Positions 18,640-27,429 of a stretch of DNA of 64,000 nt are shown one piece after another (position 1 is the first letter of the stretch; every line of letters begins with the position of its first letter). Position numbers and translations under genes: made by a program. The stretch lies in NCBI RefSeq assembly GCF_013344475.1, contig NZ_JABUOU010000004.1, positions 147,286 through 211,285 on the forward strand, read 5' to 3'. Origin of the DNA: Martelella limonii (GTDB lineage: Bacteria; Pseudomonadota; Alphaproteobacteria; Rhizobiales; Rhizobiaceae). Below the pieces are notes generated by a model, which was not told the origin of the DNA, made no database searches, and saw nothing but the letters and a program-made list of their open reading frames with translations.

Positions 18640-20307
18640 TCAGTCGCGGACATCGTACTCGAACCACGCGAAATCCGCATGGTGGCCGCGTCCGCCGGTA
18701 TCATAGGCCGCCATGCCGACGAAAGCGCCGGTAAAATTGTTGCCCTCGCCCACACCTGCCTCATCGGACAGGATCGTGGCGTCGAGCACCGGCCCGATAT
18801 CGCTCCAGTCGCCGCCGGTCGTGCGCCAGGAGAACTGCAGCGCAGACTTGTCGACGGTGACGCGAAGCTCCAGCAACCCATCGGGAACGGTCACGGGATC
18901 GCAGCCGAACACGGTCTTGCCGAACGGAAAATCGCCGAGTGCCGACATGATCCTGAGCGCCCGGGAGCCATCATCTTCCCCGCAAATCGCAAGGAAATGG
19001 TGCTGCGCCATGTTGTACCAGCACATCAGCCCGGCGAAGGTCTGGAAGTCGATCGGGTCGAAATCGATTTCCGTCGTCGCCGTATAGTGATGGCTGGTCT
19101 GGCGGCGGGCGAGCATCGCGTTTTCAAAGACATTGCCAGGCGACATCCGGCCGAAGATCCGAAGATAGCCGGGATGGTCGTCGAGCGAGAACAGGCGCTC
19201 GGGTGCGGGGCTCCTGAGCCACTGGAAGTCGAAGGGCAGCGGGCCGGGGTTGAAGAGCGTGCGCGCGGGCGGCTGATCGAAAGGGTGAGGTTCAAGCCCT
19301 TCCGGTGCAGGCGTGATCAGGCTTGTCGGTGCATGCCCGCCTTCGGCGAGATAGAGCCAGCCATCGTCACGCCATTCCATCTTCTGGATGCCGGTTTCGC
19401 GGCCCATCTGCGATCGGCGGCGCTCATTTTCCTCGCCTGGCAGGCCGCGGCGGAATGCGGCCTTGCCCTCGTCCCAGTCCACCGCGATGGGCCGCGTGCA
19501 GAGATGGACCATATAGGTCTCGCCCGCCTCGGTCTCGACGATATCGGCGTGACCGCAGCGCTGCAGCGGCGCGTCGGGTGCATCGAAAGTGGTCAGCACA
19601 TGGGTTTCGGGGTGCATCTCGTAGGGACCGAGAAGATCGCGCGAACGGGCAAGCGTGACAGCGTGCTCATAACCCGTGCCGCCCTCGGCCGTCATCAGAT
19701 AGTACCAGCCATTGCGGTAGTAGAGATGCGGCGCCTCGGTGAGCTTGCGCTCCGATCCGCGGAAGATGTTATGGATCGGGCCGACGAGCTTTTCGGCCTC
19801 GACATCATATTCCTGCAGCACGATCCCGGAGAACTGGTCTCCATGGCCCTGCTGGCGGTGATCCCAGAGCATGTTCAAAAGATATTTGCGGCCGTCGGGT
19901 GCGTGAAACAGCGAGGCGTCGAAGCCGCTGGCATTGAGATAGATGCGGTCAGACCAGGGACCTTCGACCGACGAGGCCGTGGTGAGATAGTTCGGCGCAT
20001 CCTTGAAGCTGCCCGAAATCCGCTTCACGTCGGTATAGATCAGCCAGAACAGGCCGTCGGCATGGGTCAGGCACGGCGCCCAGATGCCGCCGCTGTCGCA
20101 ATTACCGCGCATGTCGAGAAGGTCTGCGCGGTCGAGCGGGCGGGCGGCAAGGCGCCAGTTGGCAAGATCGCGGGAGTGGTGGATCTGCACGCCCGGATAC
20201 CACTCGAAAGTGGACGTCGCGATATAATAGTCGCCGCCGACGCGGCAGATCGAAGGATCGGGATTGAAACCCGGCAAGATGGGGTTCCTGATACCGTTGT
20301 CCGTCAT
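18640..20307 (-). CDS. Glycoside hydrolase family 43 beta-xylosidase
   Basis: A 555-residue cytosolic enzyme with no signal peptide. The N-terminal five-bladed propeller begins NPILPGFNPDPSICRVGGDYY with the general-base Asp17. NASGFDASLF carries the second Asp, and LTEAPHLY carries the general acid Glu. The C-terminal 200 residues form the lectin-like sandwich found in GH43 xylosidases (GH43_11 type). It would release xylose from short xylo-oligosaccharides, possibly also arabinose. No xylose transporter or isomerase lies beside it. It is divergent from the aminotransferase gene. Confidence 0.9.
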   Translation of the reverse strand: MTDNGIRNPILPGFNPDPSICRVGGDYYIATSTFEWYPGVQIHHSRDLANWRLAARPLDRADLLDMRGNCDSGGIWAPCLTHADGLFWLIYTDVKRISGSFKDAPNYLTTASSVEGPWSDRIYLNASGFDASLFHAPDGRKYLLNMLWDHRQQGHGDQFSGIVLQEYDVEAEKLVGPIHNIFRGSERKLTEAPHLYYRNGWYYLMTAEGGTGYEHAVTLARSRDLLGPYEMHPETHVLTTFDAPDAPLQRCGHADIVETEAGETYMVHLCTRPIAVDWDEGKAAFRRGLPGEENERRRSQMGRETGIQKMEWRDDGWLYLAEGGHAPTSLITPAPEGLEPHPFDQPPARTLFNPGPLPFDFQWLRSPAPERLFSLDDHPGYLRIFGRMSPGNVFENAMLARRQTSHHYTATTEIDFDPIDFQTFAGLMCWYNMAQHHFLAICGEDDGSRALRIMSALGDFPFGKTVFGCDPVTVPDGLLELRVTVDKSALQFSWRTTGGDWSDIGPVLDATILSDEAGVGEGNNFTGAFVGMAAYDTGGRGHHADFAWFEYDVRD

Positions 20308-20509
20308 GTATTCCTCCCGAAATGAACGCCACCGATGCGCGGAAAAGCTGCGTAATGGTTCTGCTACAGCCTGCTTAAATCGTTTCGCGAAGAATTGGAA
20401 TCGCGCTTTGCCGAAAGAAAGGCCCCTCAGGCGCTGCAGCGATCACGGGTTGACGGCAGGGCCGGTTCGCGACAAACCTCGCAGCCTGAAATGCAAGATG
20501 GAGACGATG

Positions 20510-21865
20510 ATGCACGCATGGGAAAAACAGGGCATGGAAAATGTCTTTCCAGGCTTTTCCGATTTCGCGTCACTGGATGAGATCGGCCCGATCGTGCTGT
20601 CCCATGGCGAGGGCATTTACGTCGTCGACGTCGATGGCAAACGCTATCTCGACGCCAATTCAGGCCTCTGGAACAATGTCGCGGGCTTCAATCATCAGGG
20701 CATCATCGACGCCCTCTGCGCCCAGGCGCAGCGTTTTCCGGGCTACCATTCCTTCTTCGGGCGGGTGGCCGATGTCACCGTCGAGCTGTCGCAGCGGCTG
20801 ATCGCCCTCTCCCCTTTTGAAGACGGCAAGGTCTATTACACGAATTCCGGTTCCGAAGCGAACGACACCATGGTGAAGATGCTGTGGATGATCAACCGCG
20901 CCAAGGGCGAACCCGGCCGCCGCAAGATCATCACCCGGCAGAACGCCTATCACGGGGTCACGGTCGCAACATCCTCGATGACGGCAAAACCCTATAATGC
21001 CGAATTCGGGCTGCCGCTGCCGGGCTTTCTTCATGCCGACTGCCCGCATTTCTGGCGCAACGGTCTTCCGGGCGAGAGTGAGGACGCGTTCACGGCACGG
21101 ATGGCGCGCAATCTCGAAGACCTGATCGAACGCGAAGGTCCGGAGACGATTGCCGGCATGTTTGCAGAACCGGTGCAGGGTGCCGGTGGCGTGATACCGC
21201 CCTCGAAGGGCTATTTCCAGGCGATCAGGCCGATCCTCAGAAAATACGGCATTCCGCTGATCGCCGACGAAGTGATCTGCGGCTTCGGCCGGCTTGGCGC
21301 CATGTGGGGCAGCGACGTCTACGGCATCGAGCCGGATGCGATCATCGCCTCGAAATGCATCACCGCCGGCTATTATCCGATGGGGGCAGTCATTCTCGGC
21401 AAGGGGCTTTCGGATGCGCTGATGGAAGCCTCCGACCGTTTTGGAGAGTTCCCTCACGGATTTACCGCATCCGGCAGCCCGCTGGGCAGCGCCGTTGCCC
21501 TGAAAGCGCTCGATGTCATCGAGAACGAGGGGTTGATCGACAACGTGCGCGCGCTGACGCCGCATTTTCAGGAGCGGCTGCAGCGCTTCAACGATCGCCC
21601 GCACGCTGGCGAGACACGGGGCATCGGCTTCATGGGCGCCATCGAAATCGTCGCCGACAAGGTCACCAAGACCCCGTTCGACAGCAAGATCGGCATATCG
21701 GAGCGGATCGCCAACAAGGCGATTCAAAACGGCCTGATCTGCCGACCGCTCGGCGCATCCGTGGTGCTGGCGCCGCCCTTCATCATGACAAGGGCAGAGA
21801 TGGACGAGATGTTCGACCTGCTGGAAAAGACCTTTGACGCGGTTTTTGCAGAAATCCGGGCTTGA
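20510..21865 (+). CDS. Class III (omega) aminotransferase
   Basis: A 451-residue PLP-dependent fold-I aminotransferase. Conserved parts are YYTNSGSEANDTMVK (phosphate cup), NAYHGVT, IADEVICGFGRLG (Asp to the pyridine nitrogen) and ASKCITAGYYPMGAV with the Schiff-base lysine at about 282. It most likely moves an amino group from an omega-amino acid, polyamine or amine to pyruvate or a similar acceptor. Among three close ATGs (20498, 20507, 20510), the last has the best spacing from GGAG. A longer frame reaches back to 20264 but has no homology. It is a single-gene unit; the substrate is unknown. Confidence 0.88.
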   Translation: MHAWEKQGMENVFPGFSDFASLDEIGPIVLSHGEGIYVVDVDGKRYLDANSGLWNNVAGFNHQGIIDALCAQAQRFPGYHSFFGRVADVTVELSQRLIALSPFEDGKVYYTNSGSEANDTMVKMLWMINRAKGEPGRRKIITRQNAYHGVTVATSSMTAKPYNAEFGLPLPGFLHADCPHFWRNGLPGESEDAFTARMARNLEDLIEREGPETIAGMFAEPVQGAGGVIPPSKGYFQAIRPILRKYGIPLIADEVICGFGRLGAMWGSDVYGIEPDAIIASKCITAGYYPMGAVILGKGLSDALMEASDRFGEFPHGFTASGSPLGSAVALKALDVIENEGLIDNVRALTPHFQERLQRFNDRPHAGETRGIGFMGAIEIVADKVTKTPFDSKIGISERIANKAIQNGLICRPLGASVVLAPPFIMTRAEMDEMFDLLEKTFDAVFAEIRA

Positions 21866-22014
21866 GGGCCCCGTCATCCCCGCACCCCGTGAGGTCATGC
21901 AAGGATCAAGCCCAATGAATGAGGAACTTGGAAGAGGATAGCTGTCCTCATGCTCCGGCGGTCCGTCAGAGACCGCCGCCCATCATCGCGGAACCTTTGT
22001 TTCGCAGCCTTCAG

Positions 22015-22482
22015 TCAGGCAGCAGTCTGTTCGGTCTTGGGATTTTCTTCGATGCTGAGAAGCTTGAAGATATCGGTGCGGCGGCGCACGAGATCGGCAA
22101 TCGTATATTTGGAGAGTACGGCGAAGAACGCGTTGAGCGCTTCCCGCAGCGCCGCATTGAAGCCGCAGCTGTCAACGAGCGGGCAATCGGTTTCCGAATC
22201 GATATCGAAGCATTCCGCCATGGCGAAGTTTTCTTCGGTGACCCTGACGACGTCGAACAGCGTGATTTCCGCAGCCGGGCGGCCGAGGCGGACCCCGCCA
22301 TTGCGCCCACGCACCGTATCCATGATGCCGGCCTTGTGGAGCGGCTGGATGATCTTGAACAGAAACAGTTCGGAGACGCCGTAAGCCTTGGCAATTTCGG
22401 GTACACGGCTGAGGCGCCCGTCATTGGCGGCGCAATACATCAGCATCCGAACCGCGTAATTTGTCTGCTTTGTCAGGCGCAT
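22015..22482 (-). CDS. rirA: Rhizobial iron regulator RirA (Rrf2 family)
   Basis: A 155-residue winged-helix regulator whose sequence closely follows known RirA: MRLTKQTNYAVRMLMYCAAN at the start, VSELFLFKIIQPL in the helix-turn-helix, and TVRGRNGGVRL in the wing. Cys91, Cys100 and Cys106 (AECFDIDSETDCPLVDSC) are the three cysteines that hold its iron-sulfur cluster. With iron, RirA represses uptake genes through TGA-N9-TCA boxes. The start at 22482 has GAGGAG upstream; the frame extends 21 codons further without support. It is divergent from a ferric binding protein with such a box, and two more box-bearing loci are within 8 kb. Confidence 0.96.
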   Translation of the reverse strand: MRLTKQTNYAVRMLMYCAANDGRLSRVPEIAKAYGVSELFLFKIIQPLHKAGIMDTVRGRNGGVRLGRPAAEITLFDVVRVTEENFAMAECFDIDSETDCPLVDSCGFNAALREALNAFFAVLSKYTIADLVRRRTDIFKLLSIEENPKTEQTAA

Positions 22483-22581
22483 GCCGTGCTCCTCTTTAGA
22501 ATGTTTCCACGTTATAGCGCCTTTGTCTCTTTTGAACAATTCCAAAAGAAGAAATTTTCACTCAAGTCTTGGAGCACGTGG

Positions 22582-22618
22582 TTGACAGGCGGACACCATT
22601 ACCTGATTACAATACTCA
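22582..22618 (+). promoter_or_regulatory. Promoter with RirA-type box for ferric binding protein
   Basis: A TTGACA hexamer lies at 22582-22587. At 22604-22618 lies TGATTACAATACTCA, a TGA-N9-TCA iron box of the local form TGATTA-N3-TACTCA. The box covers the expected -10 position (TACAAT at 22608-22613). RirA binding there would block RNA polymerase. It sits 27 bases before the binding-protein start and in the gap shared with rirA. Confidence 0.7.
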
Positions 22619-22644
22619 AGATAAAAAACCACAGGAGCAAGGAA

Positions 22645-23691
22645 ATGACAAGGCTTTCCATCCTCACCCGTATCGTGGCGCTTTCCGGCGCACTTGCCGG
22701 CTCGGTGGCATTTTCCGCTGCTGCACAGGCGGCCGAGGAGGTCAACATCTACTCCTACCGCCAGCCCGAGCTGATCGCACCGCTTCTGGAGCGCTTCGAG
22801 GAAGAGACTGGCATCGAGACCAATGTGCTCTTCCTGGATAAGGGACTTGTCGAGAGAATCCAGGCCGAGGGCGTCAACAGCCCGGCCGACGTGATCCTGA
22901 CGGTCGATATCGGTCGCCTGATGGAAGCCAAGGAAGGCGGCGTCACGCAGCCGGTCGAAAGCGACGTCATTTCTGCCGACATCCCGGCCCAGTTCCGCGA
23001 TGGCGAGGGCGAATGGTTTGCGCTTACCAAGCGCGGCCGCGTTGTCTACGCCTCCAAGGACAGGGTCGGCGTCGTTCCGATCACCTATGAAGAACTGGCC
23101 GATCCGAAATGGAAGGGCGCGATCTGCGTGCGCGACGGCCAGCACCCCTATAACATCGCCCTGATCGCCTCGATGATCGCCCATCATGGCGCGGAATACA
23201 CCGAGGAATGGCTGAAAGGCGTGAAGGCCAATCTCGCCCGCAAGCCGAACGGCAACGATCGCAGCCAGGCCAAGGCAATCATGTCTGGTGAATGCGACAT
23301 TGCGCTTGGCAATACCTATTATGTCGGCCTGATGATGACCAACGACAAGGAGCCCGAACAGAAGGAATGGGCGGCCTCCATGAACGTGCTGTTTCCCAAT
23401 GCCGACGACCGTGGCACCCACGTCAACATTTCCGGCATGGCGATGGCAAAGAACGCGCCCCATTCCGAGAATGCGCTGAAGCTGATGGAATTCCTCGCCT
23501 CGCCCGAAGCCCAGGAAATCTATGCCGAGCAGGTGTTCGAATATCCGGTGATGCCGGGTGCAAAGGCTTCGGAAATCGTGCAATCCTTCGGCGAGATCCA
23601 CCCCGATGAACTGCCGCTTTCCGAGGTTGCAGCGCATCGCAAGGAAGCTTCGGAACTGGTCGACAAGGTCGGCTTCAACGACGGCCCCTGA
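22645..23691 (+). CDS. Ferric iron ABC binding protein (FutA/FbpA type)
   Basis: A 348-residue periplasmic protein with a signal peptide ending near AAAQAAEE. The mature part starts VNIYSYRQPELIAPLLERFEEETG. It keeps the features of FutA/FbpA ferric binding proteins, including NTYYVG (the two-tyrosine iron site) and VNISGMAMAKNAPH. It would deliver Fe3+ to an FbpB-type permease. The ATG at 22645 follows AGGAGCAAGGAA. It is followed by a strong terminator, so permease and ATPase are not co-transcribed. A matching permease occurs at 30569-32218; no ATPase for it is in the window. Confidence 0.92.
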   Translation: MTRLSILTRIVALSGALAGSVAFSAAAQAAEEVNIYSYRQPELIAPLLERFEEETGIETNVLFLDKGLVERIQAEGVNSPADVILTVDIGRLMEAKEGGVTQPVESDVISADIPAQFRDGEGEWFALTKRGRVVYASKDRVGVVPITYEELADPKWKGAICVRDGQHPYNIALIASMIAHHGAEYTEEWLKGVKANLARKPNGNDRSQAKAIMSGECDIALGNTYYVGLMMTNDKEPEQKEWAASMNVLFPNADDRGTHVNISGMAMAKNAPHSENALKLMEFLASPEAQEIYAEQVFEYPVMPGAKASEIVQSFGEIHPDELPLSEVAAHRKEASELVDKVGFNDGP

Positions 23692-23717
23692 TCGCTCTTT
23701 GGGCAGCCATCAAACGG

Positions 23718-23745
23718 AAAAAGGCGGCATCTGTGCCGCCTTTTT
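23718..23745. terminator. Bidirectional Rho-independent terminator
   Basis: AAAAAGGCGGCA and TGCCGCCTTTTT form a stem (GC core 7 bp, four-base loop) flanked by five A and five T. It can stop both the ferric binding protein message and the convergent exporter gene. Confidence 0.85.
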
Positions 23746-23823
23746 CATGCCATCAAGGTGCATTGCCAAATCATCCTGAAGACGCCGCGCGCCGATCTCC
23801 GGCATCAAACGCTGGGCTGTCGA

Positions 23824-25125
23824 TCAGTCGAGAATACCGTTGGCGGTTCCCAGAATCGAGATCGACGGCGTCAGCTGCGAAATCAGACGGTTCCAGTTGG
23901 TGACCGGCTGAGAGGCGACGAAGACGATATCATCGGGACGCAATTGCAGTTCGGTTGCCAGAAGCAGGTTGGCGGTGTTCTGCGCATCAAGCGACCACGC
24001 CGTAATCTCCAGCGGCGCGCCCGGCTGCAGGCGGCTCTTGCGCAGCAGGTAAATACGGCGCGGATTTCCGGTAACGGGCGAAATGCCCCCCTGCTCGAAC
24101 ATCGCATCGGCAAGCGATGCATAGCGATCGAACGGCAGCGGCCAGCGGCCCTGATTTTTCACTTCGCCGAAGACATAGACATAGTCGCGCTCGACCGCGT
24201 CCATGCTCAGACGGGTCTGGAAAATGTCACGCTGTTCATCGAGAACGTCGCGCTGGAACTTGGCCAGATCGAGTTCCTGGCGCAAATAGTTTTCGGCACG
24301 CGCCTCGGAGTACTCGCTCTCCACGAAAACCCGGTCGCCGTTCTGCAGCAATACCCGCGGAATATCGTTCTTGGCAAACAGCTTGTTCGCGCTGATCTGA
24401 TAGACTTGGCCGTCGCGATAGAGACGGACGGTCGCATAAGACGGATCTTCAACAGCAATGCCGCCTGCGACCGTGATCGCTTCGTCAAGATAGAGCGGCG
24501 TCAGCGTGATCGGCTCGAGCTGCGGGGTGCCGACGGCACCACCGACGGCAACGCGCTGCGAGTTGAAATCCGTGATTTCGAGATTGAAGGTCGGATCGAT
24601 CTGGCTCGTCACCAGCCGCTGGAACAGCGCCGACTGCGCCTCCTGCAGCGTCATGCCCGCAATCATCACGCGCCCGACGGTCGGGATGGCAACGGCGCCA
24701 TCATCCTGCACCGTATAGCCCTGCCTGGAATTCTGGGCCGCAAGCAGGCCGTTGATCTCGTTCAGGGAAGAATCGGCATTGGGCGTTGCCAGCAGAACGA
24801 CATCCCCGACACCGATCCGATAGGGCTTCGGCGTCTGAAGCGGCGGCAGGCGTGTCGCGACGGGACCCGGGCGCGTCTGCGGCTTGTAGGCTGCGATGCG
24901 CGGCACCGCGGAATTCTGCAATGTGGCGGTCTGATCGAAAACGGGCGGCAGGCTCAACGGCTGGTAAGGCGTCATCGCGTTGGCCAGCAGCACATTGTCG
25001 GCGGTGACCGGCACCACCTTGACGGCCGAAGTCGTGCCCACAACCGGACGCACGTCCGAAACATTGTAGATGGCGCTGCACCCAGACAGCAGCACGGTCA
25101 GGCAGATGGTTGATAAGGCACGCAC
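23824..25125 (-). CDS. Outer-membrane polysaccharide export lipoprotein (Wza-like)
   Basis: A 433-residue protein with lipobox LLSGC (Cys16), so an outer-membrane lipoprotein. Residues about 100-200 form the polysaccharide export domain (PYRIGVGDVVLLATPN... then VQDDGAVAIPTVGRVMIAGMTLQEAQ). One or two SLBB-type regions follow (VAVGGAVGTPQLEPI and YVFGEVKNQGRWPLP). It would form the channel through which exopolysaccharide or capsule leaves the cell. No chain-length kinase or glycosyltransferase lies next to it. A barrel protein gene lies upstream on the same strand, separated by a terminator. Confidence 0.88.
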   Translation of the reverse strand: MRALSTICLTVLLSGCSAIYNVSDVRPVVGTTSAVKVVPVTADNVLLANAMTPYQPLSLPPVFDQTATLQNSAVPRIAAYKPQTRPGPVATRLPPLQTPKPYRIGVGDVVLLATPNADSSLNEINGLLAAQNSRQGYTVQDDGAVAIPTVGRVMIAGMTLQEAQSALFQRLVTSQIDPTFNLEITDFNSQRVAVGGAVGTPQLEPITLTPLYLDEAITVAGGIAVEDPSYATVRLYRDGQVYQISANKLFAKNDIPRVLLQNGDRVFVESEYSEARAENYLRQELDLAKFQRDVLDEQRDIFQTRLSMDAVERDYVYVFGEVKNQGRWPLPFDRYASLADAMFEQGGISPVTGNPRRIYLLRKSRLQPGAPLEITAWSLDAQNTANLLLATELQLRPDDIVFVASQPVTNWNRLISQLTPSISILGTANGILD

Positions 25126-25267
25126 TTAGAAATTCTCCGAATTGCCCTTATTGCTCCGGCATTCGAGCCTTCTGAACACATGCACCAGGAAACGCAAAAC
25201 TATGCTTTCGAGATACCCGCGAACTGTTGAAAATGGATTAAAAACAAACCCATCTCAATAATCATGT

Positions 25268-25317
25268 AAAAAATTGCCAGGCCTCGACATTTCCAGAAAG
25301 ACGATGCCGGCAATTTC
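25268..25317 (-). terminator. Terminator after the outer-membrane barrel gene
   Basis: Read on the minus strand, GAAATTGCCGGC pairs with GCCTGGCAATTTTTT (one bulged base) across a loop of about 20 bases, ending in a T-run. It begins about 20 bases past the barrel gene stop and separates it from the export lipoprotein gene. Confidence 0.6.
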
Positions 25318-25338
25318 AAACTTTTCTCAGAGGCCCTT

Positions 25339-26991
25339 TTAATACGCAAATCTCAAGGTGAGTCCATAGCGCGCCTCGTCTTGCGCCAGCATCGTGCCGA
25401 CTCCATGAAGACCTGTTGCATTTGTAACATAGGCATCGGCGCTGAACGCCGTATTGTGAAGCTGGTAGCGCGCGCCGGCCGCCCAGACCGGGTCGCCGTC
25501 ATCGAGCAGAGCCGTGACCTCGCCAATGAGCGCGAAATCGGCGGTCGGGCGCACGGTGATACCGCCGCCGATCGCCTTCAGGCGTTCGCTTCCAAATGCC
25601 GCGACCTTTGGCTCGAAGGCAAATGACAGGCTGTCAGAGACTGCAAGGCTTGCCGGCAGCGATGCATAGAGCACGCCTTCCGTCGGTTTCTTGAAATCCC
25701 GGCCCGCCAGAACCTGGCCGGAGAGCGAGAACAGGTCGCCATATTTCTGATCCATCAGCCGCAGCTTGCCACCCACCATGTAGGACCACTCGTCCCCCCA
25801 GGGGCTGACCGCATCGCCCGCCGTCCCGCCACCCGGATATTCCGAGAAGATCACGTCGAGCTGGAGATCCTGATCGAGGCCATAGCCGAAATGGACATCG
25901 CTGAAATTGCGATTGCCGATGCCGGCCTCCGCAAGAATCCGACGGGGCGTCAGCGTGCTGGCGCTTGTGAGCGTCACGCCGTCGAATTCGCGGGCGAGCT
26001 CCAGCGCCGTCACCGGGCTCAGCATGTCGACGCGATAGCTGTCGAAATAGACATCACGGGTGGCAACGCCAACGGTCGGCGTGTAGCTCAAACGAATTCC
26101 ATAGGCGATGTCATCATCGCCGGGAAAGGCGAGAATGCTGGTCGCAGGGGTCTGACCCAGGCCATTTGTCGCGAACAGATCGATCGCCGCCTTGGGCGTT
26201 ACGGCAAGCTTCACGCCCGCCATCCAGACCGGCGTCACTTCGAAGGCGCCGGTGCTGGAAATATTGTTGCCATCGGTTCCGAAGGGCAGCATGACGGTCG
26301 CATAGGATTGCAGCCCGGTAATCGGCTGCCAGGTGAGGCCCGCGCCGACATAGGGAATATTGCCGTAATAGGGAACGCCATTGATCGCATCGGGCAGGAA
26401 CGAAATGCCGGGCGTGACATGAAGACGCAGGCTATCCGTCACCGTGAGGCTCATCGGCAATTGCAGGCTTCCGGTCATCGCCCAGTCGCCGTCGCCTTCA
26501 TTGCCGTAAATATTGCCGGACAGAAAGACGGATTCCAGTGAGCCGAAAGCTGCGATCGAAAGTCCCTCGCTGGAGAGCAGACCGACCTTCGCGCCGCCGC
26601 CCATGCCGAGAAAGGTAAGATTGTCTCTACACAACGCCGTGCCGCACAGCAGCGGATCGTCGAACACGAAACCGTAGCCCGAAACCTGGAGCCAGTCGGT
26701 CATGGCCCAGTCGCCGCGCAATGTGTAAACCTGCGTACCCGTTCCGCTGCCGGCGGTAGTCTGGTCGTATCCGGTCTGAAGATCGATGGCGCCGCGCGGC
26801 AGGAGATAGCCGGTTTCAAAGCTCGAATAGTTGGACGCCATCATCTCGATCGGCGTCTGATCGAGGAACAGGGCACCGGGGCCTTCCAGAAGCTGGGCGT
26901 TTGAAGAGCGGACTCCGCCTGACAGGATCGCCGCCGCCAAAAGGCCGGCTCCTGCTATACGAACGGTCAGGCTGGTCTTACTATGTGTCAA
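25339..26991 (-). CDS. Predicted outer-membrane beta-barrel protein
   Basis: A 550-residue protein with a signal peptide (MTHSKTSLTVRIAGAGLLAAAIL...SNAQ). Many alternating aromatic/polar strands follow, often starting with Gly-rich turns such as YVGAGLTWQPI and MVGGKLRLM. It ends in LTLRFAY; a C-terminal aromatic residue is the usual outer-membrane insertion signal. I recognise no named family. It could be a porin-like or exopolysaccharide-associated barrel, as it precedes a Wza-like lipoprotein gene. Two cysteines sit close together in DPLLCGTALCRDN and may form a disulfide. Function unknown. Confidence 0.65.
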   Translation of the reverse strand: MTHSKTSLTVRIAGAGLLAAAILSGGVRSSNAQLLEGPGALFLDQTPIEMMASNYSSFETGYLLPRGAIDLQTGYDQTTAGSGTGTQVYTLRGDWAMTDWLQVSGYGFVFDDPLLCGTALCRDNLTFLGMGGGAKVGLLSSEGLSIAAFGSLESVFLSGNIYGNEGDGDWAMTGSLQLPMSLTVTDSLRLHVTPGISFLPDAINGVPYYGNIPYVGAGLTWQPITGLQSYATVMLPFGTDGNNISSTGAFEVTPVWMAGVKLAVTPKAAIDLFATNGLGQTPATSILAFPGDDDIAYGIRLSYTPTVGVATRDVYFDSYRVDMLSPVTALELAREFDGVTLTSASTLTPRRILAEAGIGNRNFSDVHFGYGLDQDLQLDVIFSEYPGGGTAGDAVSPWGDEWSYMVGGKLRLMDQKYGDLFSLSGQVLAGRDFKKPTEGVLYASLPASLAVSDSLSFAFEPKVAAFGSERLKAIGGGITVRPTADFALIGEVTALLDDGDPVWAAGARYQLHNTAFSADAYVTNATGLHGVGTMLAQDEARYGLTLRFAY

Positions 26992-27232
26992 CCGCTACAT
27001 CCCGGCCGAAAAGTCTCTTTGAAATCGCCGCGACCTTAGAGCATGGCCATTATATGTACAAGTGCCGCACGTGCTTATCCAAGACGGCAAAGTACAGGCT
27101 TGCCCTGTCACCAGAATGACAAAGTGAACTTCACGATTATCAAGTTGTTCGAAAGTAAATGATTAAGGTTAATTTTGGATTTAAGCGCATGACAGCACGC
27201 CTTGACGACACTGACATGAATGAAGGGGAAAA

Positions 27233-27309
27233 TGGTACGGTTGGTGGGAATCGAACCTACGACCTCAGGTGCCACAAACCTGCGCTCTAACCAACTGAGC
27301 TACAACCGC
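27233..27309 (-). tRNA. tRNA-His (anticodon GTG), CCA encoded
   Basis: The minus strand folds into a cloverleaf. The acceptor stem pairs GCGGTTG with CAACCGT, the D arm is GCTC-GAGC, the anticodon stem is CAGGT/ACCTG with loop TTGTGGC (anticodon GTG), and the T arm is GTAGG TTCGATT CCCAC (outer pair G·C weak). A73 and CCA at 27233-27235 follow. The base before G1 is T, so the G-1 that is universal in most tRNA-His is absent. The first pair is G1-U72. That is the known alphaproteobacterial exception. Confidence 0.97.
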
Positions 27310-27429
27310 ACAAAGGCGATGCGCTATGCATCGCGGCCCGTTTAAAATGCCTGCTCTCAATTTGCAAGCCCCAACATGACATCACGCTCAGATTTAAGGA
27401 GGTGACCGGGCTGGAATTAACCGTGCGGC

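Noticed and set aside
20264-20509. N-terminal extension of the class III aminotransferase
   Set aside because: The extra 82 codons have no homology to the family and no ribosome-binding site. A site lies right before the ATG at 20510.
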